NCBI RefSeq assembly: GCF_035944355.1
Contig: NZ_DASZBH010000010.1
Span: forward strand, 186,001-250,000
Length of the DNA: 64,000 nt
DNA from: Frateuria_A sp035944355
GTDB taxonomy: Bacteria > Pseudomonadota > Gammaproteobacteria > Xanthomonadales > Rhodanobacteraceae
Direction: 5' to 3'
Shown: positions 17,127-27,709 of the stretch, piece after piece
Position numbering within the stretch: position 1 is the first letter of the stretch
Layout of the letters: each line of letters begins with the position of its first letter
The notes under the pieces: model-generated
Seen by the model: only the letters and a program-made list of their open reading frames with translations
Told to the model about the DNA's origin: nothing
Databases searched by the model: none
Made by a program: the position numbers and the translations under genes

Positions 17127-18029
17127 ATGCAAGGCTTGTCCCATCTCGACGATCTGGAAGCGGAAAGCATCCAGATCCTGCGTGAAGTGTTCGCCTGTTT
17201 CCGCCGGCCGGTGATGCTCTATTCCATCGGCAAGGATTCCACCGTGCTGCTGCACCTGTTGCGCAAGGCCAGCCGGCCGGCGCGGCCGCCCTTGCCGCTG
17301 CTGCACGTGGACACCACCTGGAAGTTCCGCGAGATGATCGCCTTCCGCGACCGCGTCGCGGCCGAGGGCGACGTGCAGATGCTGGTGCACATCAACCAGG
17401 ACGGCGTGCGCCAGGGCATCTCGCCGCTGACCCACGGCGCGGCGGTGCACACCGACGTGATGAAGACGCAAGCGCTCAAGCAGGCGCTGGACAAGTACGG
17501 GTTCGACGCGGCCATCGGCGGCGCACGCCGCGACGAGGAAAAGTCGCGCGCCAAGGAGCGCGTGTTCTCCTTCCGCAGCGCGCAGCATCGCTGGGATCCA
17601 AAGCAGCAGCGTCCCGAGCTGTGGCAGGCGTGGAACACGCGCATCCGCGAAGGGGAGAGCGTGCGTGTGTTTCCGCTGTCCAATTGGACCGAGCTGGACG
17701 TGTGGGAATACATCCGCCGCGAGAAGATCGAGGTGGTGCCGCTGTACTTCGCCGAGGCGCGGCCGGTGGTGATGCGCGACGGCGCCCTGATCATGGTCGA
17801 CGACGCGCGCTTCGTGCTGCGCGAGGGCGAGCGCATCGAGCAGCGGCGCGTGCGCTTCCGCACGCTCGGCTGCTATCCGCTCACCGGCGCGATCGAGTCG
17901 CAGGCCGATACGCTGGACGCGATCATCGAGGAGATGCGCGCCTCGCGCAGTTCAGAGCGCCAGGGCCGCATCATCGACCACGACGGCGCGAGCTCGATGG
18001 AAAAAAAGAAGCAGGAGGGCTATTTCTGA
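17127..18029 (+). CDS. cysD: Sulfate adenylyltransferase subunit 2
   Basis: A 300-residue small subunit of ATP sulfurylase, which with CysN converts ATP and sulfate to APS. The PP-loop is SIGKDST (residues 33-39). Other hallmarks are LHVDTTWKFREMI, IGGARRDEEKSRAKERVFSFR, FPLSNWTELDVWEYI, RFRTLGCYPLTGA and the C-terminal MEKKKQEGYF. The length is normal. Its TGA overlaps the ATG of cysNC by one base, giving translational coupling. No reductase genes (cysH/I/J) are next to it, so PAPS use (assimilation or sulfation) is settled elsewhere. Confidence 0.97.
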   Translation: MQGLSHLDDLEAESIQILREVFACFRRPVMLYSIGKDSTVLLHLLRKASRPARPPLPLLHVDTTWKFREMIAFRDRVAAEGDVQMLVHINQDGVRQGISPLTHGAAVHTDVMKTQALKQALDKYGFDAAIGGARRDEEKSRAKERVFSFRSAQHRWDPKQQRPELWQAWNTRIREGESVRVFPLSNWTELDVWEYIRREKIEVVPLYFAEARPVVMRDGALIMVDDARFVLREGERIEQRRVRFRTLGCYPLTGAIESQADTLDAIIEEMRASRSSERQGRIIDHDGASSMEKKKQEGYF

Positions 18030-19858
18030 TGGCCGCCGGCATGCTTCGTTTCATCACCTGCGGCAGCGTGGACGACGGCAAGAGCACGCTGCTGGGCCGG
18101 CTGCTGTACGACGCCGGCATGCTCGCCGACGACCAGCTCGACGCGCTTCGCCGCGACAGCCGCAAGCGCGGCGGCGAGGCGCTGGATTTCGCGCTGGTCA
18201 CCGACGGGCTGGATGCCGAGCGCGAGCAGGGCATCACCATCGACGTGGCCTGGCGCTACTTCCACACGGCGCGGCGCAACTTCATCGTGGGGGACTGTCC
18301 CGGCCACGAGCAGTACACGCGCAACATGGCCACCGGCGCATCGCAGGTGGACCTGGCGGTGGTGCTGGTCGATGCCCGCAAGGGCCTCCTGCCGCAGACG
18401 CGCCGGCACACCTACATCTGCGCGCTGCTCGGCATCCGCCGCGTCATCCTGGCGGTGAACAAGATGGACCTGGTCGGGCTGGATGCGGACGTCTACGCGT
18501 CCATCGTCGAACCCTACCGCGCACTGGCCGCCTCGATGGGCATCGAGGCGGTGAACGCATTGCCGGTGGTGGCGCCGGACGGCGACAACGTGGGCCTGCG
18601 CTCGGGCCGCATGCCCTGGTACCGGGGGCCCAGCCTGATCGAGCTGCTGGAGACGCTGGATGCGGAGGCGGCGGCGCCGCCGCATTTCCGCCTGCCGGTG
18701 CAGTGGGTCAACCGTCCCGACCAGCATTTCCGCGGCTACGCCGGCACGGTCTGCGGCGGACGCGTGGCGATCGGGGACGAGGTTTTGGTGCTGCCCGGCG
18801 GCCAGAGTGCGCGGGTCGAACGCATCGTCGGCCCGTCTGAAGACCTGACGGAGGCCAACAGCGGGCAGGCGGTCACGCTGTGCCTGGACCGCGAGCTCGA
18901 CATCAGCCGCGGCGACGTGATCGCCGCCGCGGCGCAGCCTGCGCCGGTGGCCGACCAGTTCGGCTGCCACCTGGTCTGGTTCGGCGACGCGCCGCTGCTG
19001 CCCAACCGCAGCTACCTGCTGCGCCTGGGCACCGCGACGGTCAACGCGCGCGTGACCGCGATCAAGCACAAGGTCGACGTCAACACGCAGGCGCCGCTGG
19101 CGGCGCGGCGGCTGGAGCTCAACGAGGTGGGCTACTGCAACATCGACCTGGACCGGCCGATCGCGTTCGAGCGCTACGCCGACAACCGCACGCTGGGCGG
19201 CTTCATCCTGATCGACCGCCAGAGCAACGCCACGGTCGCCTGCGGCATGCTCGACTTCGCGCTGCACCGCGCGGCGAACATCCACTGGCAGCACACCGAC
19301 GTGGACAAGGCCACCCGCGCGCTGGCCAAGGGCCAGCACCCGCTGTGCCTGTGGTTCACCGGTCTCTCCGGCGCGGGCAAGTCGACCATCGCCAACCTGG
19401 TCGAGCGCCGCCTGGCCGCGCAGGGCTATCACACCTACCTGCTGGACGGCGACAACCTGCGCCTGGGGCTCAACGTGGATCTGGGCTTCACCGCCGAGGC
19501 GCGCGTGGAGAATGTGCGCCGCGTGGCCGAGGTGGCGCAGCTGATGGTCGACGCCGGGCTGGTGGTGCTGGTGTGCGTGATCTCGCCGTTCGCCGGCGAG
19601 CGCGACTTCGCGCGCAGACGTTTCGCCGAAGGCGAGTTCGTCGAAGTGTTCGTGGACACGCCGCTGGCCGAGTGCGAGCAGCGCGACCCGAAGGGTCTCT
19701 ACGCCAAGGCGCGGGCCGGACAGATCAGCAACTTCACCGGCATCGACTCGCCCTACGAGCGGCCGGTCGCGCCGGAGTTGCACCTGCATGCCGAAGGGCA
19801 GCGTGCGGAGCAACTGGCCGAACAGGTGCTTGGGTATCTGCAGGGACGGCTGGGGTAA
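18029..19858 (+). CDS. cysNC: Bifunctional sulfate adenylyltransferase subunit 1 / adenylylsulfate kinase
   Basis: A 609-residue fusion. Residues 1-430 are the EF-Tu-like GTPase CysN, with P-loop GSVDDGKST (12-20), DCPGHEQY and NKMD, which drives the CysD reaction by GTP hydrolysis. A short linker (WQHTDVDKATRA) leads to the APS kinase CysC, with P-loop GLSGAGKST from residue 445 and later DGDNLRLGLN and FTGIDSPYERP, making PAPS from APS. The N-terminal 24 or so residues found in E. coli CysN are missing, as in other CysNC fusions. One-base overlap with cysD. Confidence 0.97.
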   Translation: MAAGMLRFITCGSVDDGKSTLLGRLLYDAGMLADDQLDALRRDSRKRGGEALDFALVTDGLDAEREQGITIDVAWRYFHTARRNFIVGDCPGHEQYTRNMATGASQVDLAVVLVDARKGLLPQTRRHTYICALLGIRRVILAVNKMDLVGLDADVYASIVEPYRALAASMGIEAVNALPVVAPDGDNVGLRSGRMPWYRGPSLIELLETLDAEAAAPPHFRLPVQWVNRPDQHFRGYAGTVCGGRVAIGDEVLVLPGGQSARVERIVGPSEDLTEANSGQAVTLCLDRELDISRGDVIAAAAQPAPVADQFGCHLVWFGDAPLLPNRSYLLRLGTATVNARVTAIKHKVDVNTQAPLAARRLELNEVGYCNIDLDRPIAFERYADNRTLGGFILIDRQSNATVACGMLDFALHRAANIHWQHTDVDKATRALAKGQHPLCLWFTGLSGAGKSTIANLVERRLAAQGYHTYLLDGDNLRLGLNVDLGFTAEARVENVRRVAEVAQLMVDAGLVVLVCVISPFAGERDFARRRFAEGEFVEVFVDTPLAECEQRDPKGLYAKARAGQISNFTGIDSPYERPVAPELHLHAEGQRAEQLAEQVLGYLQGRLG

Positions 19859-19871
19859 GGGACCGGCGGCG

Positions 19872-19962
19872 CTTCGACTCCGCTTGCTGCGCAAGCTACG
19901 CTCAGCGCGAACGGTTCCCTGAGCCGTCCACCCTGAGCGTAGGCCGCAGGCCGGAGTCGAAG
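19872..19962. repeat. Two-step palindromic intergenic element, likely bidirectional terminator
   Basis: Outer arms CTTCGACTCCG (19872-19882) and CGGAGTCGAAG (19952-19962) are perfect inverted repeats. Inner arms CTACGCTCAG (19896-19905) and CTGAGCGTAG (19933-19942) are also perfect, giving one long hairpin between the convergent cysNC and deaD genes. Its sequence has the flavour of the dispersed intergenic repeats of Xanthomonadales genomes. It could terminate both transcripts. Confidence 0.75.
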
Positions 19963-19980
19963 GGCCCGCGATCCGTCCTA

Positions 19981-21837
<1,857 letters not shown>

Positions 21838-21891
21838 GGGAACCTCGGATATGGGCAGCGGCGAGCAAGGACGGCGCCGCGCGGGCGCGAT

Positions 21892-21897
21892 ATTCTA
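21892..21897 (-). promoter_or_regulatory. Possible -10 element (TAGAAT) for deaD
   Basis: ATTCTA on the given strand reads TAGAAT toward deaD, 55 bases before its ATG. Much of the leader would then be untranslated, as is usual for cold-induced helicase mRNAs. No clear -35. Confidence 0.35.
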
Positions 21898-21987
21898 ACA
21901 GGCTGGCCGGTGGGCCGTCGGTGTGAAGTACACGGTGCGTGGGCGGCCCGTGGTTATGATCGCGGGTTTGCGGGAAAGGAGCCGTGC

Positions 21988-22836
21988 ATGGCGACCCTCG
22001 AGACGATCTCCGAGCAACGCTGCCACGGCGGCGTGCAAGGGTTCTACCGGCATGACTCGTCCGCCTGCGGCGGGCCGATGCGCTTCGCGCTCTACCTGCC
22101 GCCGCAGGCGACGAGACAGCGATGCCCATTGCTCTATTTCCTGGCAGGGCTGACCTGCACGGAAGAAACCGCGACGATCAAGGCGGGCGCGCAGCGGCTG
22201 GCCGCCGAACTGGGACTCGCGCTGGCGATGCCGGACACCAGTCCGCGCGATACCGGCCTGGAGGGCGCCACCGGCGACTGGGAGTTCGGCGAAGGCGCGG
22301 GCTTCTACCTCGATGCCACGCGGGCGCCGTGGTCGTCGCGCTTTCGAATGCGCAGCTACGTGGCCGAGGAATGGCCCGCGCTGCTGGCGGCGCATTTCCC
22401 GGTGGATGTGGAACGCGCGGGCGTGTGCGGCCATTCGATGGGTGGCCACGGCGCGCTCACCCTGGCGCTGGCCTACCCACGGCGCTACCGCTCGGTATCC
22501 GCGTTCGCTCCCATCGTGGCGCCGTCGCGGGTGCCGTGGGGCGAGAAGGCGTTCGCGCGCTACCTGGGCGAGGACCGGGACGCATGGGCCGGCTACGACG
22601 CCTGTGCGCTGGTGGGGCGGCAGGCCTTCCCCGGCACGATCCTGATCGACCAGGGCGAGGCGGACCGCTTTCTCCGCGCGCAACTGCGGCCGGAGCTGTT
22701 CGAGGAAGCGTGCGCCGAGGCCGGACAGCCACTGCTGCTGCGCCGGCATGCCGGCTACGACCACAGCTACTGGTTCATCGCCAGCTTCATCGACGACCAC
22801 CTCCGCCACCACGCGCGGGCGCTGGGGCTGGCATGA
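21988..22836 (+). CDS. fghA: S-formylglutathione hydrolase
   Basis: A 282-residue esterase-D-type alpha/beta hydrolase. The nucleophile elbow GHSMGGHGA (Ser150) is followed by the acid (DQGEADRF) and catalytic His (AGYDHSYWF). The N-terminus (TISEQRCHGGVQGFYRHDS) and LAGLTCTEE are typical of FghA/FrmB. It hydrolyses S-formylglutathione to formate and glutathione in formaldehyde detoxification. The usual partner, the GSH-dependent formaldehyde dehydrogenase (adhC/frmA), is not in this window. AAAGGA lies 7 bases before the ATG. It overlaps rimJ by four bases (ATGA). Confidence 0.95.
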   Translation: MATLETISEQRCHGGVQGFYRHDSSACGGPMRFALYLPPQATRQRCPLLYFLAGLTCTEETATIKAGAQRLAAELGLALAMPDTSPRDTGLEGATGDWEFGEGAGFYLDATRAPWSSRFRMRSYVAEEWPALLAAHFPVDVERAGVCGHSMGGHGALTLALAYPRRYRSVSAFAPIVAPSRVPWGEKAFARYLGEDRDAWAGYDACALVGRQAFPGTILIDQGEADRFLRAQLRPELFEEACAEAGQPLLLRRHAGYDHSYWFIASFIDDHLRHHARALGLA

Positions 22837-23381
22837 GCGCACCGCGCCTGCGTACGGCGCGCACGCTCATCCGCCCGTTCGAGGCGGACGACGCGGCGCG
22901 GCTGCTCGACTACCGCTGCGCGAACCGGGCGCACCTGGCGCCATGGGAACCAACGCGCGAGGAGGCGTACTTCACCCTGGAGTCGTGCCGCGCCCGCATC
23001 GAGGAGGCGCGCGGGCTGGCGCGGACGGACCGGGGCTACCCGTTTGCCGTGCTGGCGCCTGACGAGAGCCGTCTGCTGGGATGCTTCAACTTCGCCAACG
23101 TGGTGCGTGGCGCCTTTCAGGCCTGCCACCTGGGCTATGGCATCGATGCCCGGGAACAGGGCAAGGGCCTGATGTCCGAGGCGCTGGGCGCAGGCCTGGC
23201 CTGGGCGTTCGGCGCGATGGGCCTGCACCGGGTGATGGCGAACTACATGCCGCGCAACGCGCACAGTGCCAGGCTGCTGGCGCGCCTGGGTTTCCGGCGC
23301 GAGGGCTACGCGCCGAAATACCTGAAGATCGCCGGCGTGTGGGAGGACCACGTGCTCACGGCGAAGCTGCGCGACGAATGA
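22833..23381 (+). CDS. rimJ: RimJ-type GNAT N-acetyltransferase
   Basis: A 182-residue protein starting SAPRLRTARTLIRPFEADDA. The acetyl-CoA loop is GYGIDAREQGKGLMSEAL. The C-terminal block HRVMANYMPRNAHSARLLAR then GFRREGYAPKYLKIAGVWEDH is very close to RimJ, which acetylates the N-terminus of ribosomal protein S5, rather than to RimI or RimL. Its ATG overlaps the fghA stop (ATGA), so translation is coupled to an unrelated detoxification enzyme. The gene sits between two DEAD-box helicase genes, which may both also serve ribosome assembly (inference). Confidence 0.87.
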   Translation: MSAPRLRTARTLIRPFEADDAARLLDYRCANRAHLAPWEPTREEAYFTLESCRARIEEARGLARTDRGYPFAVLAPDESRLLGCFNFANVVRGAFQACHLGYGIDAREQGKGLMSEALGAGLAWAFGAMGLHRVMANYMPRNAHSARLLARLGFRREGYAPKYLKIAGVWEDHVLTAKLRDE

Positions 23382-23419
23382 GGCGCACGGACCGGCGCGA
23401 GCGCCGGCCCGTGCATGGC

Positions 23420-24727
23420 TCAGGCCTTGGCCGCCGGACGCCCGCGGCGCTGGCGCTTGCGATTGCCTTCGGCTGGGCGCTCGCCGGCGTGCGACGGGGC
23501 GCCATGCTGCTGGCGATGCACCTGCGGGCGGGACGGACGTTGCTGGCGCTGGCCCTGCACCGGGCGTGGCGCGCCGGCATCCAGGCGCAGCGGCGCGGAA
23601 GGCTCGAAGCCGGGCACGTCGCTGATCGCGATCTCCTGCTTGAGCAGCTTGCGGATGTCGCGCAGCAGGCCCGATTCGTCATGGCTGACCAGCGACACGG
23701 CCATCCCCTCGGAGCCGGCGCGGCCGGTGCGGCCGATGCGGTGCACGTAATCCTCGGCGACCATCGGCAGGTCGTGATTGATCACCATCGGCAACTGGTC
23801 GATGTCGATGCCGCGGGCGGCGATGTCGGTGGCCACCAGCACGGTGATGCGGCCGCTCTTGAAGTCGCCCAGCGCCTTGGTGCGCGCGTTCTGGCTCTTG
23901 TTGCCATGGATCGCCGCGGCGCGCATGCCGGACGCTTCCAGGAACTTCACCAGCTTGTCGGCGCCGTGCTTGGTGCGGCTGAACACCAGGCTCTGGCGAC
24001 GGCTGTCCTGCGAGAGCACGTGCAGCAGCAGGTCGCGCTTGCGCGCGGCGTCGACCGGATGCACATGGTGGGAGACCAGCGGCGCGACGGTGTTGGGCGG
24101 CGTCACCGAGACCTCGCGCGGCGAGCGCATGAACTGCATCGCCAGCGCCTTGATCGGCTCGGCGAAGGTCGCCGAGAACAACAGCGTCTGGCGCTGCCTG
24201 GGCAGCGCGGTGAGGATGCGCTTGATCGCCGGCAGGAAGCCCATGTCGAGCATGCGGTCGGCCTCGTCCAGCACCAGCACCTCGACGCCGGACAAATCGA
24301 CCGAACGTTGCTGCATGTGATCGATCAGCCGGCCGGGCGTGGCGATCACCACGTCCACGCCGCGGCGCAGCGCCTGCATCTGCGGACCCATGCCGACGCC
24401 GCCGAAGATGGTGGTGCTGGAGACGCGCAGGTGCTTGCCGTAGTCGCGCAGGTTGTCGTGCACCTGGGCGGCCAGCTCGCGCGTCGGTGTCAGCACCAGC
24501 GCACGCGGGCGGCGGGTCTGCGTGGCGCCGGCGGTGGAAAGGTGCTGCAGCAGCGGCAGTGCGAAGGCGGCGGTCTTGCCGGTGCCGGTCTGCGCGGCGG
24601 CCAGCAGGTCGTGGCCTTCCAGCACCAGCGGGATGGCGCCGGCCTGGATCGGGGTGGGCTGCGTGTAGCCCTGCTCGGCGAGCGCGCGCAGCAACGCGGG
24701 CGCAAGGCCCAGCGATTCGAAAGACAT
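23420..24727 (-). CDS. rhlE: DEAD-box ATP-dependent RNA helicase, RhlE type
   Basis: A 435-residue helicase from MSFESLGLAPALL. AGGAG stands 6 to 7 bases upstream of this ATG, which decides the start over an in-frame extension to 24805. Motifs: AAQTGTGKT, PTRELA, TPGR, DEAD, SATF, ARGID and HRIGRTGRAGSEG. A basic, Gln/Arg-rich tail (~375-435: RPVQGQRQQRPSR, RKRQRRGRPAAKA) replaces the DbpA domain of DeaD, as in RhlE. RhlE acts in 50S maturation and cooperates with other helicases. It is convergent with rimJ, 38 bases apart. Confidence 0.94.
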   Translation of the reverse strand: MSFESLGLAPALLRALAEQGYTQPTPIQAGAIPLVLEGHDLLAAAQTGTGKTAAFALPLLQHLSTAGATQTRRPRALVLTPTRELAAQVHDNLRDYGKHLRVSSTTIFGGVGMGPQMQALRRGVDVVIATPGRLIDHMQQRSVDLSGVEVLVLDEADRMLDMGFLPAIKRILTALPRQRQTLLFSATFAEPIKALAMQFMRSPREVSVTPPNTVAPLVSHHVHPVDAARKRDLLLHVLSQDSRRQSLVFSRTKHGADKLVKFLEASGMRAAAIHGNKSQNARTKALGDFKSGRITVLVATDIAARGIDIDQLPMVINHDLPMVAEDYVHRIGRTGRAGSEGMAVSLVSHDESGLLRDIRKLLKQEIAISDVPGFEPSAPLRLDAGAPRPVQGQRQQRPSRPQVHRQQHGAPSHAGERPAEGNRKRQRRGRPAAKA

Positions 24728-24898
24728 GAGAACACTCCTGTGCAACCCGGAGCGTCTGTCAGAACCGCGTTGCGATAGATGGGGAAGGGGCGGCGGGTGC
24801 CGCAACGGCTACGAAGCCGTGCGCGCAGCATAGCACGCTTACGGTCCGCTCACGGGCGCGCCCGTGGAGGCTTGCGCGGCGGCGTGAGTGGTGACCGC

Positions 24899-25540
24899 TC
24901 AGCGAGGCCGTTGCGCGACGATCAGATAGCTGTTGAACGGCGTGCGTCCCCACAACGGCGCGAGCGTGGTGGTGAGGCCGGCCCGCTCGAGCGGCCCGGT
25001 GATCTCCAGCGCGGTCGGATAGTGGTCGGCTCTCACGCGCATCCAGCCGGTGGCATGCAGCACGTGCTCTTCCAGCACGGTGGCGTGGAAGCGCCAGTGC
25101 TTCTCGCGCAGCACGTTGCGGATCATCAGTTGCGCGCCGGGCGCGACGTGGCCGGCGAGCTGGGTGAGCAGCGCGGGTTGGCGGGCGGCCGGCAGGTAGT
25201 GCAGCACGTCCAGCAGGCAGACGTGGCCGCGGAAGTCCGGCAGGTCGGCGACGTCCGCGCAGCGCAGGTCCAGCGCGTCCTCGATCGAGGCGGCGGCGTG
25301 CCGGCCGGCAGCGATCTTGCGTTCGTCGTGGTCGATGCCGACGTAGCCGCGCAGCACGCCGCAACCGTGCAGGTAGTGGCCCAGCAGCCCCATGCCGCAG
25401 CCCACGTCCAGCAGCGGAAAGGGCGAGGATTCCTGCAGCAGCTGCGCGACCGCCGCGTAGACCGGATCGCCGGCCAGCTTGCCGCGCACGTACTGGCGCT
25501 GGTTGAAATGAGGGAAGCGGGCGGTCAGCGTGGCCCGCAT
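24899..25540 (-). CDS. Class I SAM-dependent methyltransferase
   Basis: About 213 residues from MRATLTARFPHFN. Motif I is LLDVGCGMGLLGHYL (residues ~44-58), followed by YVGIDHDERKI (motif post I), CLLDVLHYLP (motif IV region) and APGAQLMIRNVLREK. The Rossmann-like methyltransferase fold is clear; the acceptor is not. Similar proteins sit in aryl-polyene/xanthomonadin-type lipid clusters, but no such genes are near here. The start is uncertain: an in-frame ATG at 25714 and GTG/TTG codons between would add up to 58 residues of weaker coding character. Confidence 0.82.
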   Translation of the reverse strand: MRATLTARFPHFNQRQYVRGKLAGDPVYAAVAQLLQESSPFPLLDVGCGMGLLGHYLHGCGVLRGYVGIDHDERKIAAGRHAAASIEDALDLRCADVADLPDFRGHVCLLDVLHYLPAARQPALLTQLAGHVAPGAQLMIRNVLREKHWRFHATVLEEHVLHATGWMRVRADHYPTALEITGPLERAGLTTTLAPLWGRTPFNSYLIVAQRPR

Positions 25541-25902
25541 CGACCGCCCCAGGCGATAGCGTGGCCGCACCGTCAAGGCGAGGGCCTTGGCCTGGTGGCG
25601 GCAGGCGCCGTAGTGCGCGCCATACGTCGAAGGAACGATGGCAGCATGCGCGTGCTCCGAGGACGGGAGGCCAGTATAGGTGGCCGCCAGCGTATGGATG
25701 TGCAAGGGATGCATGCGCCCGACCGGGAAGCGGCCCGGCACGCGCGACTGTGAAAAAGCCCGCCCGGTGCCGGCCCCTTTGGTGCGGCCCCGGGGGCGAG
25801 GACGGTCTTCCGGCGGGCGGCCATCCTGTCGCACCACCGGGCGGCTGCTCGCACGGGACCGCGTGCTAGCCTGATCGCTGGTCGATGCGGGGGAGCCGCT
25901 GC
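25541..25902. other. Intergenic region between the methyltransferase and the MFS gene
   Basis: About 360 bases separating divergent genes. The part up to 25714 may be the true N-terminus of the methyltransferase. The rest holds no recognisable gene; GGGGGA at 25889-25894 is the ribosome-binding site of the MFS gene. Confidence 0.55.
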
Positions 25903-27132
25903 ATGAGTGTCCTGTCCACGTTGCGCGAGCTGGACCGCGACCAGCGCCACACGGTGCTGGCCAGCTTCCTGGGCTGGACGCTGGACGCCTTCGACTATTT
26001 CCTGTTGACCTTCGTGATCGTCGGCGTGGCGCGCGAGTTCGGCGTCGACAAGGCCCAGGTGACGCTCGCGCTGCTGCTCACGCTTGCGGCGCGGCCGCTG
26101 GGCGCGCTGATCTTCGGACGGCTGGCCGATCGCTACGGGCGCCGGCCGATCCTGATGCTGGACGTGGTGCTGTTCTCGTTGTTCGAACTGGCGACCGCTT
26201 TTTCCACCTCGCTCGCCATGTTGCTGGTGCTGCGTTTCCTGTTCGGCATCGCGATGGGCGGCGAATGGGGCATCGGCGCCTCGCTCGCCATGGAATCGAT
26301 TCCGCCGAAGGCGCGCGGCATCGTTTCGGGCCTGCTGCAGAGCGGCTACCCCTGCGGCTTCTTCCTCGGCGCGCTGGCCAACTGGCTGCTGATCGACCAC
26401 GTTGGCTGGCGCGGCTTGTTCGTGGTGGGCGCGGCGCCGGCCTTGCTGGTGCTGTACATCCGCCGCAAGGTGCCCGAGTCGCCGGTATGGCAGCAGCAGC
26501 GGCATACGCCACGGCGCGGCGTGCGCGAGGCCATGCGCAGGCACTGGAAGCTGGCGCTTTACCTGATGCTGCTGATGACCGCGTTCAACATGTTCAGTCA
26601 TGGCTCGCAGGACCTCTATCACACCTTCGAGGAGGTGGACTTGCACCTGCCGACGGGGTCGGGCGCAGCCTTCGTGCTGGTGGCGCTGTTGAACCTGGGC
26701 GCGCTGGTCGGCGGGCTGTTCTTTGGCGCGCTGTCCGAGCGCATCGGCCGGCGGCGGGCGATCGTGATCGCCGCCCTGCTGTCGATACCGGTCATCCCGT
26801 TGTGGATGTACGGCGGCACGCTGGCGCTCTACGGCGCTGGCGCATTCCTGATCCAGGTGATGGTGCAGGGCGCCTGGGGCGTGGTGCCAACGCACCTCAA
26901 CGAGCTTTCGCCCGACCACGTGCGCGGCACGCTGCCGGGCTTCGCCTACCAGGCCGGCAACCTGCTGGCCGCCGTCACGGCCACCGCGCAGGCGTGGATC
27001 GCCAGGGCGCACGGCGGCGACTACGCCTTCGCCATGTCGACCTGGATCGCGGTGGTGGCGGTGCTGCTGGCGCTGTTGGCCTGGCTCGGGCCCGAAGCGC
27101 GCGGCGTGGGCTTTGGCCGGGCGCGGGACTGA
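25903..27132 (+). CDS. MFS transporter, sialate/lactate-type (SHS) carrier
   Basis: A 409-residue, 12-helix major-facilitator protein. The loop 2-3 signature GRLADRYGRRPIL is intact. The N-terminus (FLGWTLDAFDYFLLTF) and GMAMGGEWGIG-like stretch (residues ~117-127, here GIAMGGEWGIGASLAMES) are those of the sialic-acid/lactate/organic-acid proton symporters (NanT, JEN1 type). Substrate unknown. The ATG at 25903 follows GGGGGA by 8 bases; six codons of in-frame upstream sequence are not used. Confidence 0.88.
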   Translation: MSVLSTLRELDRDQRHTVLASFLGWTLDAFDYFLLTFVIVGVAREFGVDKAQVTLALLLTLAARPLGALIFGRLADRYGRRPILMLDVVLFSLFELATAFSTSLAMLLVLRFLFGIAMGGEWGIGASLAMESIPPKARGIVSGLLQSGYPCGFFLGALANWLLIDHVGWRGLFVVGAAPALLVLYIRRKVPESPVWQQQRHTPRRGVREAMRRHWKLALYLMLLMTAFNMFSHGSQDLYHTFEEVDLHLPTGSGAAFVLVALLNLGALVGGLFFGALSERIGRRRAIVIAALLSIPVIPLWMYGGTLALYGAGAFLIQVMVQGAWGVVPTHLNELSPDHVRGTLPGFAYQAGNLLAAVTATAQAWIARAHGGDYAFAMSTWIAVVAVLLALLAWLGPEARGVGFGRARD

Positions 27133-27138
27133 TAGAAT
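27133..27138 (+). promoter_or_regulatory. Possible -10 element (TAGAAT) for slyD
   Basis: TAGAAT begins immediately after the MFS stop and lies 30 bases before the slyD ATG. A TTGGCC at 27113-27118 is at only 14 bases spacing, so the -35 is doubtful. Confidence 0.4.
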
Positions 27139-27168
27139 CCCGTCCTTTGCACTCCAGCGAGACAGGCA

Positions 27169-27654
27169 ATGAAGGCAGGCAAGGACAAGGTCATCGCGTT
27201 CCACTACACGCTCACGGTGGACGGCGAGAAGGTGGAGAGCTCGCGCGACAACGGCGAGCCGTTGTGGATCCTGCTCGGCCACGGGCAGCTCATCAGCGGC
27301 CTGGAGAAGGCGCTGGACGGCCACGAGGCGGGCGACACGCTAGCCGTGGACATCGCGCCGGCCGAGGGCTACGGCGAGCGCGAGGAAGGCCGCATCCAGC
27401 GCGTGCCGAAGAAGTACTTCCAGCAGGCGGCCAGGCTCAAGCCCGGCATGACCACGGTGCTGGCGCTCAAGGAAGGCGGCCACCGCGCGGTCACCGTGCA
27501 CAAGGTCGGCATGAGCACCGTCGACGTAGACGTCAATCATCCGATGGCCGGCAAGACGCTGCACTTCGACGTGGCGATCGAGGAAGTGCGCGACGCCACC
27601 GAGGACGAGATCAAGCACGGCCACGCGCATCCGCCGGGCCAGGAAGCGCACTGA
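27169..27654 (+). CDS. slyD: FKBP-type peptidyl-prolyl isomerase, SlyD-like
   Basis: A 161-residue SlyD-type chaperone/isomerase. The FKBP part (VIAFHYTLTVDGEKVESS... LLGHGQLISGLEKALDGHEAGD) is interrupted by the IF/flap domain (APAEGYGEREEGRIQRVPKKYF... GHRAVTVHKVGMSTVDVDVNHPMAGKTLHF), as in SlyD/SlpA. The His/Cys-rich nickel-binding tail of E. coli SlyD is reduced to KHGHAHPPGQEAH, so metal delivery to hydrogenase is unlikely here. Acts in the cytoplasm on nascent chains. A terminator hairpin follows at 27678. Confidence 0.93.
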   Translation: MKAGKDKVIAFHYTLTVDGEKVESSRDNGEPLWILLGHGQLISGLEKALDGHEAGDTLAVDIAPAEGYGEREEGRIQRVPKKYFQQAARLKPGMTTVLALKEGGHRAVTVHKVGMSTVDVDVNHPMAGKTLHFDVAIEEVRDATEDEIKHGHAHPPGQEAH

Positions 27655-27677
27655 GGCGCACTTTGGACGATAACGAA

Positions 27678-27702
27678 AACGGCGCCCCGGGGCGCCGTTC
27701 TC
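27678..27702 (+). terminator. Terminator hairpin after slyD
   Basis: AACGGCGCC and GGCGCCGTT form a perfect stem around a short CCC/GGG-rich middle, followed by a weak T run (TTCTCCTTT). Rho-independent type, 23 bases after the slyD stop. Confidence 0.75.
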
Positions 27703-27709
27703 CTTTGCA

